The position numbers and the translations under genes are program-made. From assembly GCF_000003815.2 (NCBI RefSeq), contig NC_049984.1, forward strand, positions 1,269,100 to 1,333,099: 64,000 nt of DNA, given 5' to 3'. The stretch is from Branchiostoma floridae (taxonomy: Eukaryota > Chordata > Leptocardii > Amphioxiformes > Branchiostomatidae). This document shows positions 1 through 11,835 of this stretch, piece by piece. Every line of letters starts with the position of its first letter. Position 1 is the first letter of the stretch. Below the pieces are notes generated by a model, which worked only from the letters and a program-made list of their open reading frames with translations, had not been told where the DNA came from and did no database searches.

Positions 1-666
1 TAGTGCATAATAAGGCTCTGCTATGTAGCTCTCTGTACATTCTCTCCTTATTTGCTTCTCCACTTAACAAATGACAAATCTGAGTATCAGAGGGCAAGAT
101 CAGGCTCCAAGGCACAATTCTGAGTTTCTGATTCTACCTTTTTTTTATAAATAATCTGACCAGTTGGTCCTTTTTCATAACTTGTCTCAGCTCCGACATG
201 TATCATTTGTCTGGAATTTTTGTTCCAGTTTCTGCCAAATGCTCCATTCTGGTAGCCTCAGGGTACCTATCCAGATAGTAGTTCACTCCTATGTTCACTT
301 CTGCTATCCGCCTGGAGATCTGCACATTCAAACCGTTTGGTGGTGATGCCAGTTGATAAGCGAATCAAGGATTAGGTTCTAGAGCGCTCGTTTGATGACA
401 ACAGGCTCTCCGCAAGCGGACGGAGGGCTTGTCCGGTGTTGGAGCGATCGCTTGAACCCATTCCACAATTCGCTCATGTGTAGGGACCGATCGGCGACTG
501 CCTCCAAAATTTTGACAATTCCAGACATTAAGAAGGTCAGGGATCCCAGACAGAACAGCAGAGAAGCGATATACACATAGTGCATAATGAATGTCAGAGC
601 TAGAAGCAACTGTATATAGTATATACGGAACTACTTTTCGGATGGTACCCAGGCTACCATTCTGGC
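1..666. other. 3' flank of the acid phosphatase gene
   Basis: Non-coding sequence downstream of the minus-strand phosphatase stop codon. It is AT-rich with no ORF resembling a protein; short frames here have no recognisable domain. The stretch next to the stop probably holds the 3' UTR, but I see no canonical AATAAA on the minus strand close to the stop, so the cleavage site is not placed. Confidence 0.5.
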
Positions 667-3600
667 TCATTCCTCCCCGAACGGGCCGTGGCGGTGCTGA
701 ATGACCTGGGCGGAGTCGATGACCTGCCCGTTGACGGCGAGCACCTGCTCCCAGTGCACGTGGGTCGAGTTCTGCACGCGGAGGCGTCCGTACCCGTACA
801 GCCCGGGAACCCACGCTCGGTACGCTGACCACGGGCCTGCAACAACAGTTGAGTGTTAGATAGTCAAGTGCATAAATAATGCACGCGGAGACGCCCGTAC
901 CCGTACAGCCCCGGAACCCATGCACGGTACGCTGACCACGGGCCTGCAACAACAGTTGAGTGTTAGATAGTCAAGTGCATAAATAACGCACGCGGAGGCA
1001 CCCGTACCCGTACAGCCCGGGGACCCATGCGCGGTAAGCCGACCATGGGCCTGCAACACAGTCACAGCATAAGACATATGAACAACCATATGCTAACTAA
1101 GGCAGTTCTTTTGAATTTACACTCAGTACAACTGAACTGAACAACAGGTAGTGGCAAGGCAAACAGCCAATGCCTTACAAATATAACTGTACATAAGAAG
1201 CCCATAATGTAGCCTATGCATTGCCATTGCTGACGAAATAAAGGGTCAATACATGTACATCATGAATACAAAGAAAAAGCATTATAAATCTAGGGCAATG
1301 CATATACATGTACATGTAGCCAAAGAAATACATACATGTACTAGTCTACCTGAATGACACATGATGAAAATGAATGACACATGCATATCAAACACATGGC
1401 ACATGCACAACATATTTAAGTAAATCTATATTGTATTGACACTGCAAATGCTTTCTGAAGTTGCAATACTTGTAGCAAGTTATAGCATATTGTTACAAAC
1501 ACAATGTAAAATGTAATATAGTAGTAGAATCCATTTTTTATCTACACGTCTATTCTCACCTTTGGGGCCCATCATGGGGTTTAAGATGACAACATGGTGA
1601 ATAACACATTCTCACCTTTGGGGCCCATCATGGGGTTTATGCAGACAACAAGGTGAATAACACATTCTCACCTTTGGGGCCCATCATGGGGTTTATGCAG
1701 ACAACAAGGTGAATAACACATTCTCACCTTTGGGGCCCATCATGGGGTTTATGCAGACAACAAGGTGAATAACACATTCTCACCTTTGGGGCCCATCATG
1801 GGGTTTATGCAGACAACAAGGTGAATAACACATTCTCACCTTTGGGGCCCATCATGGGGTTTATGCAGACAACAAGGTGAATAACACATTCTCACCTTTG
1901 GGGCCCATCATGGGGTTTATGAAGACAACAAGGTGAATAACACATTCTCACCTTTGGGGCCCATCATGGGGTTTATGAAGACAACAAGGTGAATAACACA
2001 TTCTCACCTTTGGGGCCCATCATGGGGTTTATGCAGACAACAAGGTGAATAACACATTCTCACCTTTGGGGCCCATCATGGGGTTTACGCAGACAACAAG
2101 GTGAATAACACATTCTCACCTTTGGGGCCCATCATGGGGTTTATGCAGACAACAAGGTGAATAACACATTCTCACCTTTGGGCCCATCATGGGGTTTATG
2201 AAGACAACAAGGTGAATAACACATTCTCACCTTTGGGGCCCATCATGGGGTTTATGAAGACAACAAGGTGAATAACACATTCTCACCTTTGGGGCCCATC
2301 ATGGGGTTTACGCAGACCCCGTCGAACTCGTTGCACCCGGCGGCCCCGCTGATGATGTGTACTGGCGCGCGCGGGTCGCGGTAGTGCGTGCCCACCAGGG
2401 TGGAGTTATAGACTGGCCACAGCCGCTCGTAGCTGTGCTCGTGGGCCTCGATGATGAGGTCAACACCCTGCTGGTAGAACAGGTCCTCCAGACTAGAAAT
2501 AGCACAAAACATGCGTCAATATCAAAAAACATACCAAACCCTTACCTCCCTCATGACCTCAATGAAAAGCGGCCTGCTGGCCGATTTGAGCTTCTCATGA
2601 ATAAATAAAGGTTCAAACAAACTAGGGTGAACAGAGACACATGGAAGACTAGCTGACTGCTGCCTACCCGTGTCAGGGATCCCAGCAGCAGTATAATCAA
2701 TAGTGGACGTTACTACTACAATGTACTACAATACTGCAAACATCAAACACTATAAAATAATAAAATTCCTTCTTGCTTTATTTTAGTGGTAGAATACCAT
2801 TCAGTACAACATTTTCCAAGCTATCCTACATATACTAGTCTATTTTGAATTGGTCACAACTGTAATCATCTGTGATGAAATTGTTTAGGCCCAAATTGAA
2901 AAATTGGACTGAGAAAGAGAACATGGTATAACACTAAGAAAAACTGCAAGGATGATGTTGATGCCAACACACACATACACAGCACAACATCAATTTCACC
3001 AGCTAAAGTATAAGTAATGCACAAAATAGCACCTACCCTGCTCTGACTCTACTTTTTGCAGTGGTACAGTCGTCCCCGTCCACATTAGAGCAGTACATGG
3101 GCCTGTGCCCGAAGGCGATGATCCAGGGGTGCAGGGTTCGATTCTCGGCGCTGTTAGCCTCGGTCAGGTCCTGCAGCAGCCATTTGTACTGCTCCTCTGC
3201 AGGGCTGTCGGTGAAGTACACTTCTGAGGAGTAACTGCGAGGGAAAAAAAGACTTTCCTGATTGATTGTTCACTAACTCGTTATCCACTTATCCATTAAA
3301 AGTATTTTTAATATATGTTCGACTGTGATTTCACTCAATGCAATTGTTTATTTGTTTGTTTTTGTATATTTGAAATATGTTTTTGTATATTGTATAAATT
3401 TTATTTATTCATGAGGAGCTCAAATCGGCCTGCAGGCTGCTTTTCATTGATGTCATGAGGGAGGTATGGGTCAGATAAAATGTGATTTCAATTGTTACAA
3501 TTGTGTTCATGTTCTTGAGGAGAGGGCTTCACAAGCATTAACGGTTTTCTTTTTTGATCCATCCTCAATAAATAAATGTGAATAAAGTAAAATAAGATAA

Positions 3601-6600
3601 GGATAAAAAAAACAGGGATATGACAAAAATTGGAAACGGCAGTAAATTTAGAACATAGTGATTCCTATTGCTGCTGCAAGTGGGCATTGTGGAGATGCAA
3701 AAACCTCGTTGAGAAAAACGATTGTAGTTGTGTAAAGATGGACTAAAATCTTAAACACTTTAGCAACCAGGTGAAGCTTAGTCATTACAGAATTAAGAAA
3801 ACGAGTTGTAATCATCTAATGACACTAAAATCATGACCACGTCATGGTACGTCAATAGACCTCTTTCCAAATTCTGGTTAATTGTTGGACAAAAACTAGG
3901 GTCAGGGGTAAAACAGTGATGTTATAAAATATACATGGTTTATTGCTCGGCCACCATTTGTACCCAAAGCGACAGGGTTTGAAAAACCGTAGTCTGGTCT
4001 GTAGAAGCAAGCAGGAAGATTTTTCACATTCGTGCATCGGATTGTAGAATGAAAAAAGATGATTGTGCTCCACAGAGCTGTGTTTGCATTGCCTGACTTG
4101 TGCTTACCTGATGAAGTGGGCCCTCCCCAGGTTGAAACTGTACCACATCTTATCCATGGTCCCGGGCCAGGGGGACTGGGGCATGGAGAACCGGGTCAGG
4201 TAAGGGTTGAAGTCAAACTCGATCTCTGGGGAACAAATCAGAACCGGGTCAGGTAAGGGTTGAAGTCAAACTCGATCTCTGGGGAACAAATCAGAACCGG
4301 GTCAGGTAAGGGATGAAGTCAAACTCAATCTCTGGGGAACAAATCAGAACTGGGTCAGGTAAGGGTTGAAGTCAAACTCGATCTCTGGGGAACAAATCAG
4401 AACCGGGTCAGGTAAGGGTTGAAGTCAAACTCGATCTCTGGGGAACAAATCAGAACCGGGTCAGGTAAGGGTTGAAGTCAAACTCGATCTCTGGGGAACA
4501 AATCAGAACCGGGTCAGGTAAGGGTTGAAGTCAAACTCAATCTCTGGGGAACAAATCAGAACTGGGTCAGGTAAGGGTTGAAGTCAAACTCGATCTCTGG
4601 GGAACAAATCAGAACTGGGTCAGGTAAGGGTTGAAGTCAAACTCAATCTCTGGGGAACAAATCAGAACTGGGTCAGGTAAGGGTTGAAGTCAAACTCAAT
4701 CTCTGGGGAACAAATCAGAACCGGGTCAGGTAAGGGTTGAAGTCAAACTCAATCTCTGGGGAACAAATCAGAACCGGGTCAGGTAAGGGTTGAAGTCAAA
4801 CTCAATCTCTGGGGAACAAATCAGAACCGGGTCAGGTAAGGGTTGAAGTCAAACTCAATCTCTGGGGAACAAATCAGAACTGGGTCAGGTAAGGGTTGAA
4901 GTCAAACTCGATCTCTGGGGAACAAATCAGAACCGGGTCAGGTAAGGGTTGAAGTCAAACTCGATCTCTGGGGAACAAATCAGAACCGGGTCAGGTAAGG
5001 GATGAAGTCAAACTCAATCTCTGGGGAACAAATCAGAACCGGGTCAGGTAAGGGTTGAAGTCAAACTCGATCTCTGGGGAACAAATCAGAACCGGGTCAG
5101 GTAAGGGTTGAAGTCAAACTCGATCTCTGGGGAACAAATCAGAACCGGGTCAGGTAAGGGTTGAAGTCAAACTCGATCTCTGGGGAACAAATCAGAACCG
5201 GGTCAGGTAAGGGTTGAAGTCAAACTCAATCTCTGGGGAACAAATCAGAACTGGGTCAGGTAAGGGTTGAAGTCAAACTCGATCTCTGGGGAACAAATCA
5301 GAACTGGGTCAGGTAAGGGTTGAAGTCAAACTCAATCTCTGGGGAACAAATCAGAACTGGGTCAGGTAAGGGTTGAAGTCAAACTCAATCTCTGGGGCAC
5401 AAATCAGACCCGGGTCAGGTAAGGGTTGAAGTCAAACTCAATCTCTGGGGAACAAATCAGAACCGGGTCAGGTAAGGGTTGAAGTCAAACTCGATCTCTG
5501 GGGAACAAATCAGACAATGGAGGTCAGTGTAGGCAGGCAGCAGCCTGAGAGTGATTGTCCTGGTTAAATGAATAAAAAATGAATGAAATGAATTAATGAA
5601 TGAATGTTTAAATATATTCAATAGCACGACAGGGACATCTGTAAAGTCTGCATTTATAAATACTCTCTAACCTTTAACACATACACACTGAAGTAGGCAT
5701 TTGGAAACCAATGCTCTTTGGTTTACATGTTAGACGACAGGGAGAAGGTTAAATGTATCTAGTATCTAGAGATATACATGTGTATGGGAGGTAGGAAAGG
5801 AGGAATTGGCCATGTGATATGATCAATACAATTAAAGCAAAACTCGACAATCTGTAACTTTCACATTTATTGACAATTCCCATACAGTAATCACTGGGCA
5901 GAGGAAATGAGACTGGGTCATGACTGTTGATTCAAAGGATAGCAGTGGCAGTAATACATGTAGACACAACAACTTTAACCCTTCAGTACTTCAGTACAAA
6001 ATAAAACCATTTTCAAAATCAAGATTTCAGCTTGAAGGATACTGAAAATTTTCTAAATATTTTCTAAACTAATGCACTTTAAAACTGTTCCAGAATCAAG
6101 ACAAATCAGGTGTGTCACTCTGTAACCTGACACCATGTGAGACAGTAAACAATCCTGTTACCATGGTTTCCTGGACAGGTCATGTAGGGCAGCTTGGTGG
6201 CAATGTCCTGGATCCGGTTCATGAAGTCATCACCGTACTGGGGAAAATACAAACAAATAAATAAACAAAAAAACAAAATTACTAAATCCTGTTCATAAAG
6301 CATTCACCATACTGGGGAATAAAATTATGACCACGTCAAAAATTATGACCACATCATGGTAAATCATGACGGGGAAAGTGTTCAGCACTGCCTAGCATCA
6401 TGCTGAAGAGGCTAAGCGGATCTCCAAGTAGAAGTTGGGGTTGAGGATGGTAATGTGTTCTGTCAAATGGATTGAGAGGCATGACATTACAACCAACATT
6501 ACAATCTTCACCCCACATCTGCTTGGAGATCAAGATTAAGCCCAGGGTTGGACAAGTCCACTAGACCGATCGTCCCGGGCAAGTGAAAGCGCTGATCGGT

Positions 6601-9600
6601 CAAGTGCATGTCCTACCCCACTTGCCCCATCAGGCAAGTAAGATTTTTCGATGAGTCAGATTCTGTTATACATGTTATATGATCATGTACTTCTACTTGT
6701 TCCTTTTTACAGTCATGGCATCAAGCATTGTTCAACACAGAAGTGCCAATAGTGTAAGAAGTTCAATACTGGAAGTGAAAAAACAAAGAAATTTTCTTTT
6801 CACCATTAAAATTTTGGGCAAGCGAAATGTTTCTTCGGAAAGTAAATTTTTAATGTACTTGCCCGATAGGACAAGTGAATTTAAAAAAACTTGTTAAGGC
6901 CTGAAGCCCTCCCCACCTTTCCCCCCTCGGTGTGCAGGTCATATGCAAAGTCCCCCACGTGCAGCATCATGCTGGAAAGGTAAAGTCTATCTCCAAGAAG
7001 ATGTTGGGGTTGAGGATGGTAATGTGTTCTGTCCGACAGCTGCCACAGAGGCATGACAGAAAATGTTATCATCTTCCACCCCACATCTGCTTGGAGATCA
7101 AGACTACGACATACGCACCTTTCCCCCCTCCGTGTGCAGGTCGTATGCGAAGTCCCCCACGTGCAGCACAGCCGCGTACTTTCCCGTCTCCGCCTCGTGC
7201 TTCAGCCGGGCCAGACTCGGCGCCCCGCCCACGCGCCCCATGTCTCCGTACACGAGCAGCTCCGGTGACCAGTCCTGATGGGCAAATTTATAAATCAACG
7301 AACAATCAAAAATTAGAATCTACATATTACAAAAGATGTGTTCTTACCACAGACTTTTGAAGAAAGGAACATTTCGATTTCATCAAAAACCAAACTAAGG
7401 AACTTCTCAAATCCATAGCATTAAAAGTTTAAACAATGCTAATCATTGGATACGCTTGGCTTATAGAACACAAAAATATCACATATTCTTCTTGGTACAA
7501 TCAAACAGGGGTTAGCTTTATGTAAACTAAGACTTAACCAATATGTGTTTTACGTCGATGAAGGTTAGACAGCTAGATAATGAGCCAAATATGCCAAAAA
7601 GCAGTTACTCAAGCTACTGGATAAGATTTTGGAAACAGTCAGACGTTTCAGACAGCAATCTGGTGTCTTTTGTCAGTGACACTGAAGATTTGAAGTGTTT
7701 CAATTTTGTTTACTGAAATCTCTCCTCCCAAGTTGTCGCCGGGATTTACTTTTGCGGTAGTGGGAAAATTTAGTGTTTGCGGTGGTTTTGACGGTAGCGA
7801 CATAGACTGCAGTCTCATACTATAATGGAAAAATGTTTGCGGTGGGTTTAAGTTCGTTAATATAAAACCACCACAAACATTTCTGCATTTTACAGTACTA
7901 AAACCCTGACCCACCAGATCGTCCCTCTTGGCGGTGAACAGGAAACCCGGGCTCACATCTTCATCACACAGCACCTTGTAGGAGTAGGACCTGCCTGGGA
8001 GCAGACCCTGCAGATTAAACAGCAATTCAGTTTTACAGCACATACCAAACCAGACCAATATGATTGCAGTACAATATGGAAGAGGCATTAATTTTGTAAA
8101 AGCCCACTTCCCTGTACATAAGGGCAATTTCATCTAGATAAAAAAAAAGTATAATGAGATACATGTATTATCTAGTGATGTGAAAACAGTGGCCACTCTA
8201 AATTTGTAATGACAGACTTGAACTGTCCGGTAATAGGAATGTAATATACAGAATTCAAAACAGCTTTTATACATAAGTCTGACTATGTGCATCATAGACA
8301 TTGACGAAAATGTGATGAGGGATACATGTACTTCAGAGATGGTTGAGCCAAAAACTGGCCACCCATAAGATATTCCCAATGACACTGGAGCTTCAACCTA
8401 CTGCAATGTTTCTCTTTTAGCCAATGTGAGGTGACTGTACATGATATTTTGTATTTATAAAAAATTAATAAACTGTATTTATAATAAATAAATAAACTGA
8501 ACTGAACTAACCTCAGACCCACTACACTACTCTCAGGCAATATCTGGAAGCCTGGCCAGATTTTGTATTTATAAAAAATTAATAAACTGTATTTATAATA
8601 AATAAATAAACTGAACTGAACTAACCTCAGACCCACTACACTACTCTCAGGCAATATCTGGAAGCCTGGCCCTCCATATTGTTGATGTATGTGTACGTGT
8701 TATGTAAAAGGCTAGTTAAAGATCTAGCTAAGCATGTCTGGTCCACAGTACAGTCTTACCGTGAGAACTGCCCTATAGATGTGTTGCAGCCCTTACCGTG
8801 AGAACTGCCCTATAGATGTGCTGCAGCCCTTACCGTTAGAACTGCCCTATAGATGTGCTGCAGCCCTTACCGTGAGAACTGCCCTATAGATGTGCTGCAG
8901 CCCTTACCGTGAGAACTGCCCTATAGATGTGCTGCAGCCCTTACCGTTAGAACTGCCCTATAGATGTGCTGCAGCCCTTACCGTTAGAACTGCCCTATAG
9001 ATGTGCTGCAGCCCTTACCGTGAGAACTGCCCTATAGATGTGCTGCAGCCCTTACCGTGAGAACTGCCCTATAGATGTGCTGCAGCCCTTACTTAAAGAT
9101 CTAGCTATGCATGTCCAGTTCACAGTACAGTCTTACCGTGAGAACTGCCCTGTAGATGTGTTGCAGTCCCTCGTTGTTCCCATACCAGAAGTTGTTGTAG
9201 ACTGCAGCGACCTCCTGGCTGTAGTTCCCCGGAGCTATCCCATACTGCACCCTTCCTGTCCCATGAGACTTTGTGGACCACATGACCACCATCTGGCTGG
9301 AGGCGTTGCCCCAGGAGATGTGGATTTGCTCCGGCGTTGTGTCGGGCGCCTCGGTGGGCAACACCGGCCAGCCCCAGCTCTCCCAGGGGTCCTCCCACCC
9401 CGTGTAAGGGTAAAGGTCATTGTCATACTCCTGACTGTTGTACCAGCTGGGTATGATTGGGTTGTCTGTCCCTAGCACCTCCTCAGCACTTTCGTCTATA
9501 GCATTGTCACTTTCAGTGTCTTCTGCTGCATTGTCATTGGCAGAGTTTCCTTCAGCATTTCTACCTGCATTGTCTTCGTCATTGGCATTTGCAGCATCTT

Positions 9601-10910
9601 CATTCTGTTTGGGAGTGGCTGTAACTGACTCCTGAATTTTTCCACCAGAGCTCTCTGTGGCTCCTCCTTCTACATTTTCAGTAGTAGAATTTTGAAGTCT
9701 TCCTTGTGTGAGATTTTCTCCACCGCTCCCATAGGATACAGTCAGGCTGGGTGCAACCAGCCCCTCAATTTCAGCAGCATAGTTTTCTGTGGCGCCAGCG
9801 CTTGAGTCTTCCTCTAAACTGATCTTGACACCATTGTTCAGTGGACCAGAGCCCCCACCCTGGTCTGCAGTGCCTTCATCATCACTGGACAGTAAAGCCT
9901 TCAGGAAGTCTGAGTCAACAGAGAGACGTTTCCTGTTGAGGGTCTCCTCTTTGGGTACCCCTCCAACATCAGTGTCAACTCTGCTCTCTGATTGGCTGTC
10001 ATCTCCATCATCAGTATCAGCTCTGCTCTCTGATTGGCTGTCATCTCCTTCATCAGCATCAGCTCTGTTGTCTGACTGGCTGTCATCAGCTATTGCAGAT
10101 TCTGGTGTTGGTTGGGGAACGAGCACAGGACCTGGAAGGTTCAAGGGCACAAAGACTGAACAATCTCTTGCCTTGCTTAATTTGAAGTGGCTACATCTGA
10201 TATAAATTTGAGACAGCACCATGTGCAAGAACAAACATAAATGTATTGCACTGATTCCATCATTTTCTTATCTTTCCTATCTTTTGAATTGAACGTGTCA
10301 GTGGCACCAAACTTACAAGTATAAGCCTGCTCATGGTTCCAAGTGCACATGCACACCAAAATGCATTGTGGGTAAAAGGTCAAAGGTGAAGGCCTCTAAC
10401 TTGTAAACATTTCTTGTCTACCTACATTACATTTCAGGCTTCAGCCTGTTTTTCAGGACTCCCTACACATATATAGAAACAGACACCATACAATACTTGG
10501 GTACTACACAGTAACTACATGTACCTGACTAGCTCTTGTCTACACCATGTTTAATAGGTTGACCTGAAAAACAAGTCATTGACCTGGGTGTGCCAAATAA
10601 ACAAAAACAGTGAAAACAGAAGTCCAGTGGTGTTTTGTTTATGTCTTAGGGGCCTTCAACTTTGACATATGACCCATGATGCACATTGCTGTTCTTGTAG
10701 ATTTGGAAATACAACATGTAGAAACAAACTTATTCTCCTGGGCGGATAATCCTTACCGAATCCCTTCAGCAGTGTGCCCAGCCAGTCAAGGTCAATGTGG
10801 TGGTCCTGCACCAGACCCCCCACGTCTGTACGGTTGGTAAGGTCCACAGGAGTGAGCAGCACACCTGACAGGTGAGACAGGAGGAGAAGGAGTACCAGCT
10901 CAGTCTGCAT
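667..10910 (-). CDS. ACP7: purple acid phosphatase, acid phosphatase type 7-like, secreted
   Basis: Nine coding exons on the minus strand, joined by GT-AG sites with consistent phase: 10910-10757, 10131-9137, 8007-7915, 7274-7119, 6237-6162, 4225-4108, 3234-3037, 2492-2287 and 836-667. The sum is 2166 nt, or 721 residues plus TGA. The family hydrolyses phosphomonoesters at a binuclear metal centre. Order of parts: signal peptide (residues 1 to about 20, Leu-rich), acidic Ser/Asp/Glu/Asn-rich insert (about 55-300), Ig-like N-terminal PAP domain from about 317, metallophosphatase domain, then a C-terminal WSAYRAWVPG segment. All five metal-ligand blocks are visible: GDMG (about 425), GDFAYD (about 455), GNHE (about 490), FGHRPMYCS (about 574) and AHEHSYERLW (about 614). 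Vertebrate ACP7 is nearer 440 residues; the excess is the acidic insert in exon 2. The start at 10910 is the ATG directly before the hydrophobic signal. Five of its exon edges lie in tandem arrays (separate entries). The product and exon chain are secure; transcription start and UTRs are not. Confidence 0.93.
774..1055 (-). repeat. 107-bp tandem repeat on the last-exon acceptor of the phosphatase gene
   Basis: Three copies with a 107-bp period (a landmark falls at 774, 881 and 988). On the minus strand each unit carries the cag acceptor plus the first codons of the terminal exon (GPWSAYRAWVPGLYGYGR-like). Only the copy ending at 836 runs into the true exon; the other two are intronic partial exons with intact-looking acceptors. 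Confidence 0.85.
1056..1550. other. phosphatase intron 8, unique part
   Basis: AT-rich intronic sequence with several short ACATGTACATG-like stretches. I see no exon or mobile-element ends here. Confidence 0.5.
1552..2315 (-). repeat. 56-bp tandem array on the exon 8 splice donor
   Basis: Thirteen to fourteen copies of a 56-bp unit, near identical, differing mainly in one base (atgcag versus atgaag). Read on the minus strand each unit contains the last codons of exon 8 (NPMMGPK) followed by the GTGAGA donor. The authentic donor is the copy at 2286-2285, next to the rest of exon 8. Every other copy is a decoy donor inside intron 8. Confidence 0.92.
2535..2625 (-). repeat. dispersed short repeat, minus-oriented copy
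   Basis: A segment whose core reads, on the minus strand, as GAAGCTCAAATCGGCC followed by a CAGGCCGCTTTTCATTGA-like stretch. Similar cores occur at about 3395-3475, 40650-40735 and 47225-47285 on the plus strand. This makes it a small interspersed repeat family with copies in introns of different genes. Confidence 0.6.
3395..3475 (+). repeat. dispersed short repeat, plus-oriented copy
   Basis: Contains the family core GAGCTCAAATCGGCCTGCAGG and continues into a tttcattgatgtcatgaggg stretch, within phosphatase intron 6. It is the same family as the copies at about 2535, 40650 and 47225. No ORF and no clear terminal repeat are visible, so the class of element is undecided. Confidence 0.6.
4190..5512 (-). 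repeat. 53-bp tandem array on the exon 6 splice acceptor
   Basis: About 25 copies of a 53-bp unit. On the minus strand each unit is a pyrimidine-rich stretch ending ttccccag followed by codons for EIEFDFNPYLTR. The copy nearest 4225 is the real 5' edge of exon 6, which continues into FSMPQSPWPG. The others lie in the upstream intron as acceptor-plus-partial-exon cassettes. Units differ at a few positions (cgatctc/caatctc, accg/actg), so this is an expanded and slightly shuffled array. Confidence 0.93.
5520..6110. other. phosphatase intron 5, unique part
   Basis: AT-rich intronic sequence between the acceptor array and exon 5. Nothing coding or repetitive is recognised. Confidence 0.45.
6397..6540. 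repeat. diverged duplicate of intron sequence flanking exon 4
   Basis: This roughly 145-bp stretch matches 6964-7110 with substitutions. Both contain ggttgaggatggtaatgtg and end in ccccacatctgcttggagat. It marks an old segmental duplication around exon 4. Confidence 0.7.
6905..6990 (-). pseudogene. partial duplicate of phosphatase exon 4 (GDFAYD metal-binding segment)
   Basis: On the minus strand this reads MLHVGDFAYDLHTEGGK followed by a GTGGGG donor-like site, repeating the last 17 codons of exon 4 (7119-7274). It has an AG upstream (tttccag) but lacks the 5' two thirds of the exon. Inclusion in addition to exon 4 would repeat a catalytic block, and inclusion instead of it would remove the GDMG block. 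It is most likely a non-functional duplicate left by the same event that duplicated the flanking intron, though its codons are undamaged. Confidence 0.75.
7740..7898 (-). mobile_element. partial MITE related to the copy at 19100-19311
   Basis: The right end reads catttctgcattttacagta, the reverse complement of the left terminus of the 212-bp MITE at 19100. The interior shares the tgtttgcggtgg motif. The opposite terminus is not clear, so this looks like a truncated or rearranged copy in phosphatase intron 3. Confidence 0.6.
8447..8674. repeat. 114-bp tandem duplication in phosphatase intron 2
   Basis: Two near-perfect consecutive copies with a 114-bp period, each holding tttataataaataaataaac and ctcaggcaatatctggaagc. 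It is intronic and non-coding. Confidence 0.85.
8756..9175 (-). repeat. 37-bp tandem array on the exon 2 splice donor
   Basis: About nine intronic copies of a 37-bp unit plus the authentic exon end. On the minus strand each unit holds CTGCAG, then 24 nt encoding HIYRAVLT, then GTAAGG. A micro-exon-like block is thus bounded by AG and a good donor in every unit. The real donor is at 9136-9135. Confidence 0.9.
9900..10100 (-). repeat. coding tandem repeat in the acidic insert
   Basis: Within exon 2, a roughly 42-bp unit repeated about three times encodes DDSQSESRADTDDG-like 14-residue repeats. It forms part of the acidic, probably disordered, region specific to this phosphatase. Confidence 0.75.
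10132..10756. other. phosphatase intron 1
   Basis: Intron between the signal-peptide exon and the acidic exon. Donor CG|GTAAGG and acceptor CCAG|GTCC join in phase, giving LLKGFGPVLVPQP. No repeats or other features are seen. Confidence 0.85.
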
Positions 10911-11835
10911 CCTCCTGTACAATCATAGAGAACAAACTGTGTCAGGTTCACAGGTGTGAGCAGCACACCTGACAGGTGAGACAGGAGGAGGAGGAGGAGT
11001 ACCAGCTCAGCCTGCATCCTCCTGTACAATCATAGAGAACAAACTGTGTCAGGTTCACAGGTGTGAGCAGCACACCTGACAGGTGAGACAGGAGGAGGAG
11101 GACTACCAGCTCAGTCTGCATCCTCCTGTACAATCATAGAGAACAAACTGTGTCAGGTTCACAGGTGTGAGCAGCACACCTGACAGGTGAGACAGGAGGA
11201 GGAGGACTACCAGCTCAGTCTGCATCCTCCTGTACAATCATAGAGAACAAACTGTGTCAGGTCCACAGGTGAGCAGCACACCTGACAGGTGAGACAGGAG
11301 GAGGAGGAGTACCAGCTCAGTCTGCATCCTCCTGTACAATCATAGAGAACAAACTGTGTCAGGTCCACAGGCGAGCAGCACACCTGACAGGAGGAGGAGG
11401 AGGAGTACCAGCTCAGTCTGCATCCTCCTGTACAATCATAGAGAACAAACTGTGTCAGGTCCACAGGTGAGCAGCACACCTGACAGGTGAGACAGGAGGA
11501 GGAGGAGTACCAGCTCAGTCTGCATCCTCCTGTACAATCATAGAGAACAAACTGTGTCAGGTCCACAGGCGAGCAGCACACCTGACAGGAGGAGGAGGAG
11601 GAGTACCAGCTCAGTCTGCATCCTCCTGTACAATCATAGAGAACAAACTGTGTCAGGTCCACAGGTGAGCAGCACACCTGACAGGTGAGACAGGAGGAGG
11701 AGGAGTACCAGCTCAGTCTGCATCCTCCTGAAGATCATAGAGAACAAACTGTGTCAGGTCCACAGGTGAGCAGCACACCTGACAGGTGAGACAGGAGGAG
11801 GAGGAGGAGTACCAGCTCAGTCTGCATCCTCCTGT
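10838..11835 (-). repeat. about 102-bp tandem array of the phosphatase start/signal-peptide segment, first block
   Basis: Roughly ten copies, 95-105 bp each, of the first-exon start region. On the minus strand each unit contains ATGCAGACTGAGCTGG followed by codons for a Leu-rich signal peptide ending SHLSGVLLT. Unit length varies mainly through the number of gga (Leu) triplets and a tgtgag/tgag difference. The copy at 10910 continues into the true exon 1. The others lie upstream, so each could supply an alternative start only if spliced or read into exon 1. Interrupted at 11835 by a LINE and resumes at 15943. Confidence 0.92.
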
